Assembly: GCA_036652795.1 (NCBI GenBank) | Contig: JAVVVD010000016.1 | Coordinates: 1 to 5,205, forward strand | DNA length: 5,205 bases | Direction of reading: 5' to 3' | Source of the DNA: JAVVVD01 sp036652795 | GTDB taxonomy: Bacteria; Bacillota; Clostridia; Christensenellales; CAG-138 | Part shown: one piece after another, positions 1 to 5,205 of the stretch | Numbering within the stretch: position 1 is the stretch's first letter | How the letters are laid out: every line of letters begins with the position of its first letter | Notes under the pieces: model-generated | Told to the model about the DNA's origin: nothing | What the model saw: only the letters and a program-made list of their open reading frames with translations | The model's database searches: none | Made by a program: the position numbers and the translations under genes

Positions 1-23
1 AAAAAGCCCCATAACTGGGGCTT
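1..23 (-). terminator. Intrinsic terminator of the tRNA-Arg transcript
   Basis: Read on the minus strand, this is a 7-bp stem AAGCCCC / GGGGCTT with a loop of six bases, followed at once by a run of five T. It begins 3 bases after the encoded CCA end of the tRNA, so it most likely ends the tRNA transcript. Its right arm plus T-run (positions 2-13) also occurs, inverted, at 189-200. Confidence 0.9.
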
Positions 24-25
24 CG

Positions 26-102
26 TGGCGTCCCCGGCGCGATTCGAACGCGCGGCCTTTCGCTTAGGAGGCGAACGCTCTATCCTGCTGAGCTACGGAG
101 AC
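26..102 (-). tRNA. tRNA-Arg, anticodon CCT
   Basis: Read on the minus strand, this folds as a complete cloverleaf. The acceptor stem is GTCTCCG with CGGGGAC (one G-T wobble). The D arm starts GCTCAGCAGG. The anticodon stem TTCGC/GCGAA encloses the loop CTCCTAA, which gives anticodon CCT reading the arginine codon AGG. The T arm is GCGCG-TTCGAAT-CGCGC with canonical T-loop bases. The discriminator base is G, followed by an encoded CCA (26-28). The gene is transcribed from the promoter at 272-301, with a decayed half-copy of itself just upstream and an intrinsic terminator just downstream. All stems pair, so it should be functional. Confidence 0.97.
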
Positions 103-105
103 AGG

Positions 106-185
106 TATTAAGTTGTGTGGTTCAAGGCGGCTGTACGTCCTCCACCTTAGGAGGCGGACGCTCTACCCTGCTGAGCCATGAAAAC
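106..185 (-). pseudogene. Decayed tRNA-Arg(CCT)-like half-copy
   Basis: Positions 146-191 align without gaps to 63-108 of the intact tRNA gene and its 5' flank. The offset is 83 bases, 39 of 46 bases are identical, and all seven differences are transitions. The copy keeps the 5' acceptor side (GTTTTCA), the D arm and the anticodon loop CTCCTAA. Beyond the anticodon the similarity stops. The 3' anticodon strand has an extra base, no T stem forms around TTGAACC, nothing pairs with GTTTTCA, and there is no CCA end. It is therefore not a working tRNA. It lies inside the transcript of the intact tRNA. The 3' limit given here assumes normal tRNA length and is approximate. A non-translational RNA role is possible but unsupported. 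Confidence 0.75.
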
Positions 186-188
186 GGG

Positions 189-200
189 TATGGGGCTTTT
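189..200. repeat. 12-bp inverted repeat partner of the tRNA terminator arm
   Basis: TATGGGGCTTTT here is the exact reverse complement of AAAAGCCCCATA at positions 2-13. The two arms bracket both tRNA-like units. In the minus-strand transcript this segment reads AAAAGCCCCATA, so it could pair with the right arm of the terminator. Confidence 0.8.
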
Positions 201-222
201 GCAGTTTAACTCACTGACTAAA

Positions 223-244
223 AGGCGGATGTGCTTATCCGCCT
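223..244 (-). terminator. Terminator-like hairpin after ktrA, inside the tRNA leader
   Basis: A perfect 8-bp stem AGGCGGAT / ATCCGCCT with a 6-base loop, followed on the minus strand by TTTTAGT. It is the only good terminator candidate for the ktrB-ktrA operon. However, the tRNA promoter lies between it and ktrA, so the tRNA transcript must also pass it. The T-run is only four bases, so termination may be partial. Confidence 0.65.
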
Positions 245-271
245 AAACAGGGGAAGCATATAGCATCAATT

Positions 272-301
272 ATTATAGGGCGTGTGTGTGGTGTTTGTCA
301 A
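272..301 (-). promoter_or_regulatory. Sigma-A promoter of the tRNA-Arg unit
   Basis: On the minus strand, a perfect -35 TTGACA (296-301) is separated by 18 bases from a perfect -10 TATAAT (272-277). Transcription would start near 265 and run through the hairpin, the tRNA-like half-copy and tRNA-Arg to the terminator at 1-23. The -35 box starts two bases beyond the ktrA stop codon. The spacer includes a short GT dinucleotide run. Confidence 0.88.
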
Positions 302-303
302 TG

Positions 304-960
304 TTATGATTTAAGCACTGCGATGCGCTCAAGGGCGGTGTTAGCGCCGATAATAACCAGGATGTCACCTTCCTGCATGGGCTCACTGGGGTTGAGTGAT
401 ACTATGATATCCTTGCCGCGGCGGATAGCAATTACGGAAGCGCCATACTCGCGGCGCACGTTTATCTGCGTGAGTGATTTGTTTATCCACTGCAGCGGAA
501 TGCGTGCCTCATGTATGCTGTATTCATCGGAAAGCTCGAGATAATCGAGTATACCGCCACTCACAAGCGAGCGCGCAAGGCGTATGCCACCTTCATATTC
601 GGGCAGGACTACCTTATCTGCACCGGTTTTGGTGAGCAGCTTAGCATGGAGATTATCGCTGGCTTTGGCTATAACGAACTTGGCACCAAGCTCCTTGCAG
701 AGCACTGTTGTAAGTATGGATGAGCGAATATCATCGCCAACGCTGACGACTACGCAATCAAAATTGCGTATGCCAAGCTGGCTCAGCGCACGCTCGTCAG
801 TGGTATTGGCCTGTACGGCGTGCGTAACGTCATCCTTAACTGCCGCAACGTGCGCAGAACTGATATCCACGGCAAGCACCTCGTGCCCAAGGGCGCAAAG
901 CGTTTTAGCCACGCTGGTTCCGAATCTTCCAAGACCTATTACCGCAAAACTTTTACTCAT
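304..960 (-). CDS. ktrA: K+ uptake regulatory subunit KtrA (RCK_N + RCK_C)
   Basis: A cytoplasmic regulatory subunit of a Ktr-type potassium uptake system. In this family an octameric ring binds ATP/ADP and gates the membrane subunit KtrB. The 218-aa protein has the usual single-unit KtrA length, with one RCK_N and one RCK_C domain; full TrkA has two of each. Residues 5-14 (FAVIGLGRFG) are the glycine-rich nucleotide loop, and D32 at the end of the second strand is the expected ribose-binding acid. LPE with E121 matches the position of the cation-coordinating glutamate known in Bacillus KtrA. Residues from about 137 form the RCK_C domain, which binds c-di-AMP in characterised KtrA proteins; that ligand is inferred here. 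The start ATG has GAGAGG eight bases upstream. The gene follows ktrB by 20 bases in one operon. Confidence 0.95.
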   Translation of the reverse strand: MSKSFAVIGLGRFGTSVAKTLCALGHEVLAVDISSAHVAAVKDDVTHAVQANTTDERALSQLGIRNFDCVVVSVGDDIRSSILTTVLCKELGAKFVIAKASDNLHAKLLTKTGADKVVLPEYEGGIRLARSLVSGGILDYLELSDEYSIHEARIPLQWINKSLTQINVRREYGASVIAIRRGKDIIVSLNPSEPMQEGDILVIIGANTALERIAVLKS

Positions 961-980
961 TGTTATTACCTCTCGTATTC

Positions 981-2318
981 TTAACCTACAATTATATTGC
1001 CCTCGGGATAACGGATTGCAGAGCCATCATCCCTGGTGAGCGAAAGCGCCAACGTAAGCATACCCACGCGGCCAATATACATAAGGCCACAGAGTATAAG
1101 GCGCGTAAGCGTACCGGCGGACGCTGTTACGCCTGCGGACAAGCCAACTGTGCCGAGGGCGGAAAGTATTTCAAATATATGGTCGATAAAATTACCGCCT
1201 GTTTCCGCAAGGGAGACGACCATGGATGCGGCCACCGCGCAGCACAGCCCTATCATAAATATGCAGAGGGAACGCCGCGTGGAGGATGTGGGCAGTCTGC
1301 GGCCGAATGCTTCGGTATCTGAACGGCCGCGTATTAACGCGCGCATGGTCAAAAACAACACCGCAAATGTACTGGTTTTGATACCTCCGGCTGTACCGGC
1401 AGGGGAACCGCCGATAAACATAAGTATGCATGAAAGCAGCTTGCTCGCATCGTTCATACCGTATTGGTCTATCGAATTAAAGCCCGCCGTACGGCAGGTT
1501 ACGGATTGGAAGAAGGAAGCAAGCAGTCGCTGAGGTACGCCCATAGACTCCATTGTCTTTGGGTTGTTGCATTCGAACAAATAGAATAATCCCGTGCCTG
1601 CCAATATAAGAATTAAGGTGGTGCATAGCACAATCTTTGTGTGCAGCCGTAAATCACGGAAACGGCGCCTTTCACCGATATTGGTAAGCACCGCAAAACC
1701 GAGACCACCGGCTATGATAAGGCCACAGATTGTAAGGCACACAAGCGGATCGTCCGCGTATGGAACAAGTGAAACATAGCCGCCAATGAGATCAAACCCT
1801 GCATTGCAGAAAGCGGATATGCTGTGAAATACAGAAAACCATATTCCACGCCCCAGACCATACTGCGGGATAAAGCGGATGGCAAGCAGCGCAGCGCCGA
1901 CCAGTTCGATGGACACGGTCAGCTTTATTGCGTTTAGGCCAAGCTTGATTACTCCCTGAAGATGATCCTGCCCCAGCCCCTCCGCAATTGTCATGCGCTT
2001 TCTGAGGGATATCTGCTTTCCCATCATGGAAAACAACAGTGAGGCCACCGTCATAAAGCCAAGTCCGCCCAGCTGTATCAGCAGCAACACGATTGCCTGA
2101 CCAAATGGGGTAAAGTGCACACCTGTATCAACAACAACGAGCCCCGTCACGCAGGATGCGGAGGTGGCGGTAAAAAAAGCCTGGAATAGCGTTGTCTTTT
2201 CGTAGGAGGCTGCGGGTATCATCAGCAATGCCGTACCAAGTAGTATTATGGACAAAAAGCCAAGCGGGAGAATTTTTATCGGGCTTATGCCCTTTTTATA
2301 ACGGCGTTCAGTTTTCAT
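981..2318 (-). CDS. ktrB: K+-translocating membrane subunit KtrB (TrkH/KtrB family)
   Basis: The integral-membrane, ion-conducting subunit of a Ktr potassium (possibly Na+-coupled) uptake system. The 445-aa length is typical of KtrB. Four membrane-pore-membrane repeats are visible, each with its selectivity-filter glycine: CVTG (G59), CNAG (G174), RTAG (G279) and TVG (G392). The glycine-rich loop GGSPAGTAGGI at 303-313 lies in the third repeat, where KtrB has its intramembrane gate. The short basic N-terminus MKTERRYKKG precedes the first helix. M1 is the only plausible start: the frame is open upstream to a TAG with no start codon, and there is no convincing Shine-Dalgarno before it. It is first in the operon, followed by ktrA. 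Nothing looks truncated or mutated. Confidence 0.95.
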   Translation of the reverse strand: MKTERRYKKGISPIKILPLGFLSIILLGTALLMIPAASYEKTTLFQAFFTATSASCVTGLVVVDTGVHFTPFGQAIVLLLIQLGGLGFMTVASLLFSMMGKQISLRKRMTIAEGLGQDHLQGVIKLGLNAIKLTVSIELVGAALLAIRFIPQYGLGRGIWFSVFHSISAFCNAGFDLIGGYVSLVPYADDPLVCLTICGLIIAGGLGFAVLTNIGERRRFRDLRLHTKIVLCTTLILILAGTGLFYLFECNNPKTMESMGVPQRLLASFFQSVTCRTAGFNSIDQYGMNDASKLLSCILMFIGGSPAGTAGGIKTSTFAVLFLTMRALIRGRSDTEAFGRRLPTSSTRRSLCIFMIGLCCAVAASMVVSLAETGGNFIDHIFEILSALGTVGLSAGVTASAGTLTRLILCGLMYIGRVGMLTLALSLTRDDGSAIRYPEGNIIVG

Positions 2319-2325
2319 AGCAGCT

Positions 2326-2354
2326 ATTATAATCCAAAGGCGGGTTTTTGGCTA
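2326..2354 (-). promoter_or_regulatory. Candidate promoter giving a near-leaderless ktrB mRNA
   Basis: On the minus strand, TATAAT (2326-2331) lies 17 bases after TAGCCA (2349-2354, four of six matches to the -35 consensus). The start point would fall around 2319-2320, one or two bases before the ktrB ATG. This agrees with the absence of a Shine-Dalgarno there. The alternative is the promoter at 2351-2379. Confidence 0.45.
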
Positions 2355-2379
2355 TACATATTTAAATTTTTGCTGTACA
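2351..2379 (-). promoter_or_regulatory. Alternative ktrB promoter sharing its -35 with radC
   Basis: On the minus strand, TGTACA (2374-2379) is followed after 17 bases by TATAGC (2351-2356). Both boxes match the consensus at four of six positions. TGTACA is its own reverse complement and is also the candidate -35 of the radC promoter. This would give ktrB a leader of about 25 bases, still without a clear ribosome binding site. Confidence 0.3.
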
Positions 2380-2402
2380 TGCCGCCTTATATTTCCTATA
2401 AT
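2374..2402 (+). promoter_or_regulatory. Promoter of radC and the phosphomutase gene
   Basis: TGTACA (2374-2379, four of six) is followed after 17 bases by a perfect TATAAT (2397-2402). The start point should fall near 2408-2410, on or next to the ATG of the first repeat unit. It is the best plus-strand promoter in the 170-base gap before radC. Confidence 0.65.
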
Positions 2403-2408
2403 TACAAT

Positions 2409-2503
2409 ATGAGCGATAAATAAGCCTATAAACGATCAAGGTGTGCAGATGAATGATAGATAAGCCTATAAACGATCAGGGCGTACAGATGAATGATAAA
2501 CAA
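2409..2503 (+). repeat. 40-bp tandem repeat duplicating the radC start region
   Basis: Two full units plus a short part of a third occur at exactly 40-base spacing. Positions 2421-2460 and 2461-2500 differ at only four of 40 bases. Each unit junction carries ATG (2409, 2449, 2489), then a short A-rich stretch. The first two run into TAA after four codons, while the third has CAA and continues as radC. Each full unit also carries a purine-rich site (AAGGTG at 2438, AGGGCG at 2478) ahead of the next ATG. Confidence 0.93.
2449..2463 (+). other. Possible 4-codon upstream ORF (MNDR) before radC
   Basis: ATG AAT GAT AGA TAA is preceded by AAGGTG five bases upstream. It is the exact repeat counterpart of the radC start at 2489, but the base change C to T turns the fifth codon into TAA. 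A similar frame, ATG AGC GAT AAA TAA, occurs at 2409-2423, right at the predicted transcription start. Translation of either is inferred, not shown. Confidence 0.35.
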
Positions 2504-3265
2504 ACGAATATAGCTGCAAAAGCACACGCAACCAAGCCTGTCGCCGCCGAAGCACCCCATGCAGGACATAGGGAGCGGCTGCGCCGAACGTATGTCGACA
2601 ATGGCATACGTGGAATGCATGAGCATCAGATATTGGAGCTTTTATTGACTTTTGCATTGCCGCGCAGGGATACAAACCCGCTGGCACATGATCTGCTTAA
2701 AAGATATGGAACATTGGGCAGTGTGCTTGCGGCAAACATAAGCGACCTTGCAGCTGTGCCTGGCATGGGTGAAAATGCGGCTGTATTGCTCTCTCTTGCG
2801 GGCGAACTTGCACAGGGGACGGGTGCAAAGCATGAATCGGCCAGACTTAATACGCCGATGCAGGCGATGAGCTTTTGCCGGGCGCTGCTGGCAGGTGAAA
2901 AATACGAGACGATGTACGTAATATCGCTGGATAAGCGCCGCAAGGTGATCCACAGCGATAGAATAGGCATTGGTACGCTGAATGAAACGGTTGTGTATCC
3001 GCGCGTGGCTGTGGAGTGCGCGCTGCGCCATGGCGCAAGCAGCGTAATACTTACACATAACCATCCTTCGGGCGATGCTTCGCCATCTCGCGCGGATGTG
3101 GAAACCACAAAAACGGTGCTCACTGCGCTGACGCCTATAGGCATTACAATGCATGACCACATAATAATAGGTGGCAACGAGGCATACTCAATGGTAAGAG
3201 GCGAGTTGATACCATCCGGTGAAATCAAAGACGTAATGGGCAAAGCGGCTGAAAAGGAGTTTTAA
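2489..3265 (+). CDS. radC: RadC family protein (HhH + JAMM/MPN+ domain)
   Basis: A RadC homologue. The family was named for DNA repair, but its biochemical role is unsettled. Chosen start 2489 gives 258 aa; a start at 2453 would give 270 aa. I prefer 2489 because AGGG lies seven bases upstream and the codons after it are the ones repeated in the duplicated leader. The ATG at 2453 directly follows an in-frame TGA and encodes only repeat sequence. Numbered from 2453: GHRERLR (38-44) opens the conserved part, and a helix-hairpin-helix lies near 98-120 with VPGMG (102-106). The JAMM metalloprotease-like domain runs from about 135 to the end. It has the conserved glutamate in TLNET (E178), then H202-x-H204 and D215 as zinc ligands. 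All ligands are present. The last codons contain the ribosome binding site of the next gene. Confidence 0.93.
   Translation: MNDKQTNIAAKAHATKPVAAEAPHAGHRERLRRTYVDNGIRGMHEHQILELLLTFALPRRDTNPLAHDLLKRYGTLGSVLAANISDLAAVPGMGENAAVLLSLAGELAQGTGAKHESARLNTPMQAMSFCRALLAGEKYETMYVISLDKRRKVIHSDRIGIGTLNETVVYPRVAVECALRHGASSVILTHNHPSGDASPSRADVETTKTVLTALTPIGITMHDHIIIGGNEAYSMVRGELIPSGEIKDVMGKAAEKEF
3254..3259 (+). promoter_or_regulatory. Ribosome binding site of the phosphomutase gene
   Basis: AAGGAG sits inside the last codons of radC, ten bases before the ATG at 3270. The radC stop lies between the two, so the genes are probably translationally coupled. Confidence 0.85.
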
Positions 3266-3269
3266 ATAT

Positions 3270-5003
3270 ATGTATTCATATAATGATGAATATCAAAGAT
3301 GGGTAAACCTGGCTAAGGATGCTGCACTTGCGGCGGAGCTTGAGCAGATCAAGGGTAAACAGGATGAAATAGAGGAGCGCTTCTATAATGAACTGGAATT
3401 TGGGACGGCGGGCCTGAGGGGAATAATAGGTGCAGGAACAAACCGCATGAATATATATGTGGTGCGCCGGGCTACCGCCGGCCTTGCGCGGCATCTGCGC
3501 ACGCTTGAGGGCGCGGCGGGGCGTGGCGTGGCGATAGCGTATGATTCACGCCATATGTCCGCTGAATTTGCAAAAGAAACGGCATTGGTGCTGTGCAGCT
3601 ACGGTATAAAGGCATATGTTTTTGATACGCTACATTCAGTGCCTCAGCTTTCATTTGCGATTAGACATTGGGGTTGCATTGCTGGCGTTGTGATAACCGC
3701 AAGCCATAATCCACCAGAATACAATGGTTATAAGGTATATGGGGAGCACGGAGGGCAAGTGGCGCCAGAGCAGGCGAACGCCATATTGGAAAGTATTCGC
3801 TTGGCCGACTACTTTGATACGTGCGCAATGGATGAGAATGCAGCACAGGAAGCCGGACTTCTTAAGTATATAGGGGATGAAACCGACGAAGCATATTATA
3901 TGCAGACGCAAAAACTGCTGCTTCATCCTGGTATGTTGCTTAAAAAAGGCGCTGAGCTAAAGCTTGTATACACACCGCTGCATGGCAGCGGGCGCGTGCC
4001 GGTGCAGACGCTGCTGCACCGCGTTGGAGTAACAGGCTTAAATACAGTGGCGCAACAAGCAGAGCCGGACGGTCGCTTTCCTACGGTGAAGGCACCGAAT
4101 CCGGAGGATCCGGATGCGTTTACGCTGGCTATAGCATTGGCGGAACGTGAAGGGGCAAACGTAATACTTGCCACGGACCCTGATGCGGACAGGCTTGGTG
4201 CGGCGGTGCGGGATGGTGCCGGGTGCTTTCATGTGCTTACGGGTAATCAGATAGGCTGCCTGCTGCTACACTACATACTTTCGTCAAAACGGGAGAATGG
4301 TACGCTGCCTGAAAATGGATTGGTGGTAAAATCGCTTGTATCAACCCGTATGGCTGATACGATATGCGAGCGCTTTGGGGTGCAGCTGGACTATGTGCCC
4401 ACGGGCTTTAGGTTCATATCAGAAAAAATAGACGAGTGTGAGCGTACTGGCAAGCACACATTCCTGTTTGGCTTTGAGGAAAGCTTTGGCTTTCTTGCAG
4501 GAACGGTATCGCGTGATAAGGACGCGGTGTGCGCGGCCATGCTGCTCGCAGAGGCGTGCGCCTATTATATGGAAAGAGGAAGAACATTGTGTGATGTACT
4601 ATATTCCATGTATAATGAATATGGCTACCACAAGGAGAGCGTAAAATCATATGCGCTTTATGGCAAGCAAGGGCTAGAGCGGATAGCCCGTGTGATGCAG
4701 AGACTAAGAGATATGCCACCTAAGGAGCTGGGCGGCATCGCGGTGATTGCTGCGGATGATCTGCTGCGCTCATCTCATATAACAATCCGTAAAGGCCATA
4801 TGTGCGATATAGGCATGAGCGGCTTTGACGTATTGATGTATGCGCTGGAGGATGGCGCGTGGGTGTGCATCCGTCCGTCTGGCACGGAGCCAAAGCTGAA
4901 GCTGTATGCTGGCGCGAGTGCGCAAAGCGAGAAAAAGGTGGATGAAAATCTTGTCGAACTGATTGCCTCGCTGAATAAGTTGATAGGTGAATTAATGAAC
5001 TAA
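3270..5003 (+). CDS. pgcA: Alpha-phosphoglucomutase, PgcA type
   Basis: A cytosolic alpha-D-phosphohexomutase that most likely interconverts glucose-1-phosphate and glucose-6-phosphate, feeding glycogen, cell-wall and glycolipid sugar precursors. The 577-aa length fits the PgcA/PGM2-like group. All four active-site loops are intact. TASHNPP (143-149) carries the phosphoserine S145. DPDADR (303-308) provides the Mg2+ aspartates D303, D305 and D307. GFEESFG (401-407) is the sugar-binding loop. RPSGTEPK (535-542) is the phosphate-binding loop. The N-terminal GTAGLRG (45-51) is also typical. Phosphomannomutase or phosphopentomutase activity cannot be excluded from sequence alone. The gene starts four bases after radC and has a strong AAGGAG site. 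No terminator is visible before the downstream rRNA-type promoter. Confidence 0.93.
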   Translation: MYSYNDEYQRWVNLAKDAALAAELEQIKGKQDEIEERFYNELEFGTAGLRGIIGAGTNRMNIYVVRRATAGLARHLRTLEGAAGRGVAIAYDSRHMSAEFAKETALVLCSYGIKAYVFDTLHSVPQLSFAIRHWGCIAGVVITASHNPPEYNGYKVYGEHGGQVAPEQANAILESIRLADYFDTCAMDENAAQEAGLLKYIGDETDEAYYMQTQKLLLHPGMLLKKGAELKLVYTPLHGSGRVPVQTLLHRVGVTGLNTVAQQAEPDGRFPTVKAPNPEDPDAFTLAIALAEREGANVILATDPDADRLGAAVRDGAGCFHVLTGNQIGCLLLHYILSSKRENGTLPENGLVVKSLVSTRMADTICERFGVQLDYVPTGFRFISEKIDECERTGKHTFLFGFEESFGFLAGTVSRDKDAVCAAMLLAEACAYYMERGRTLCDVLYSMYNEYGYHKESVKSYALYGKQGLERIARVMQRLRDMPPKELGGIAVIAADDLLRSSHITIRKGHMCDIGMSGFDVLMYALEDGAWVCIRPSGTEPKLKLYAGASAQSEKKVDENLVELIASLNKLIGELMN

Positions 5004-5045
5004 AAATCAGATAGAACAAGCATTTGGGGCATATGCTAAGGTGAT

Positions 5046-5108
5046 AAAATAATTTGTCAAAGAAATTACAAAAAAGCGGTTGACAAGCGGGTAACATTTT
5101 GTTATTAT
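5046..5108 (+). promoter_or_regulatory. Strong rRNA-type promoter with AT-rich upstream region
   Basis: A perfect -35 TTGACA (5080-5085), a 17-base spacer and -10 TATTAT (5103-5108) predict a start near 5115. Positions 5046-5076 are A/T-rich with A-runs, as in the UP elements of rRNA promoters. TTGTCAA at 5054-5060 forms an inverted repeat with TTGACAA over the -35 box. Confidence 0.85.
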
Positions 5109-5114
5109 GAACAA

Positions 5115-5205
5115 GTTGTCGCTACTGACACACAAACGAGAGCGGCAAACGCACCTTGAAAACTGTATAGTGCAAACGAAGAAGGAAAAGTAAACGCAAG
5201 TAATA
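5115..5205 (+). ncRNA. Leader of a probable rRNA operon (partial)
   Basis: Non-coding sequence downstream of the strong promoter. It contains an 8-bp hairpin, TTGTCGCT (5116-5123) with AGCGGCAA (5141-5148, one G-U pair). After that comes GCACCTTGAAAACT (5151-5164), which resembles the boxA-like antitermination and processing element found before 16S rRNA genes in Firmicutes. The rest is A/G-rich without a start codon and ribosome binding site pair. The 16S rRNA gene itself is expected just past the window end; that is inference, and another stable-RNA operon is possible. Confidence 0.7.

Noticed and set aside
106..185. A second functional tRNA-Arg(CCT)
   Set aside because: The T stem and acceptor stem cannot pair, the anticodon stem has an extra base on its 3' side, and there is no CCA end.
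186..303. T-box riboswitch before the tRNA gene
   Set aside because: No T-box sequence or specifier-loop architecture is present. The region contains only one simple hairpin.
1036..1533. Plus-strand ORF of 165 codons inside ktrB
   Set aside because: It is antisense to the pore-loop region of ktrB, which has clear family motifs; no promoter or ribosome binding site was seen.
2409..2503. CRISPR-like repeats
   Set aside because: The units abut directly with no unique spacers between them, and there are only about two and a quarter copies.
2626..3243. Minus-strand ORF of 205 codons inside radC
   Set aside because: It is wholly antisense to the conserved RadC domains, with a composition typical of a reverse-frame shadow.
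4720..5097. Minus-strand ORF of 125 codons overlapping the end of pgcA
   Set aside because: It lies antisense to the conserved pgcA C-terminus and across the rRNA-type promoter. Its protein is Ser/Pro/His/Gln-rich with no recognisable domain, and it has no ribosome binding site.
1..5205. Mobile element, integrase site or defence system linked to the tRNA gene
   Set aside because: No transposase, integrase or direct repeat of the tRNA 3' end is present. The duplicated part is the 5' half, which is not the usual attachment site.

Overview
The window looks like ordinary chromosome from a bacterium of the Firmicutes, probably a clostridium. The evidence is the KtrB/KtrA potassium uptake pair, a PgcA-type phosphoglucomutase, a clostridial-style RadC with a GHRERLR start to its conserved part, strong sigma-A promoters (TTGACA/TATAAT), Shine-Dalgarno sites of the AAGGAG type, and an rRNA-operon leader with a CCTTGAAAACT box. 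Base composition looks mid-range, with heavy use of the Ile codon ATA. The genus cannot be named from this window.

Layout: (1) Positions 1-301 hold a small minus-strand RNA unit. It has a sigma-A promoter immediately after the ktrA stop, a leader hairpin, a decayed half-copy of a tRNA, an intact tRNA-Arg(CCT) with encoded CCA, and an intrinsic terminator. (2) Positions 304-2318 hold the minus-strand operon ktrB-ktrA, encoding the K+-translocating membrane subunit and its nucleotide-binding RCK regulator. (3) Positions 2319-2488 are a compact divergent promoter region containing a 40-bp tandem repeat that duplicates the radC translation start. (4) Positions 2489-5003 hold a plus-strand pair, radC and a phosphohexomutase gene, four bases apart. 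(5) Positions 5004-5205 are non-coding and contain a strong promoter and the leader of what is very probably an rRNA operon lying just beyond the window.

The genes are housekeeping: potassium homeostasis, a RadC/JAMM-domain protein, glucose-1-P/glucose-6-P interconversion, and translation RNAs. I found no defence island, mobile element or CRISPR array, and no clearly new protein system. What merits a second look lies in the non-coding DNA. The 40-bp repeat leaves two tiny ATG..TAA frames ahead of radC. A 5' half-duplicate of the tRNA-Arg sits between its promoter and the true tRNA. A 12-bp inverted repeat lets the tRNA leader pair with the arm of the terminator. A nearly leaderless ktrB start lies next to a shared divergent -35 region.
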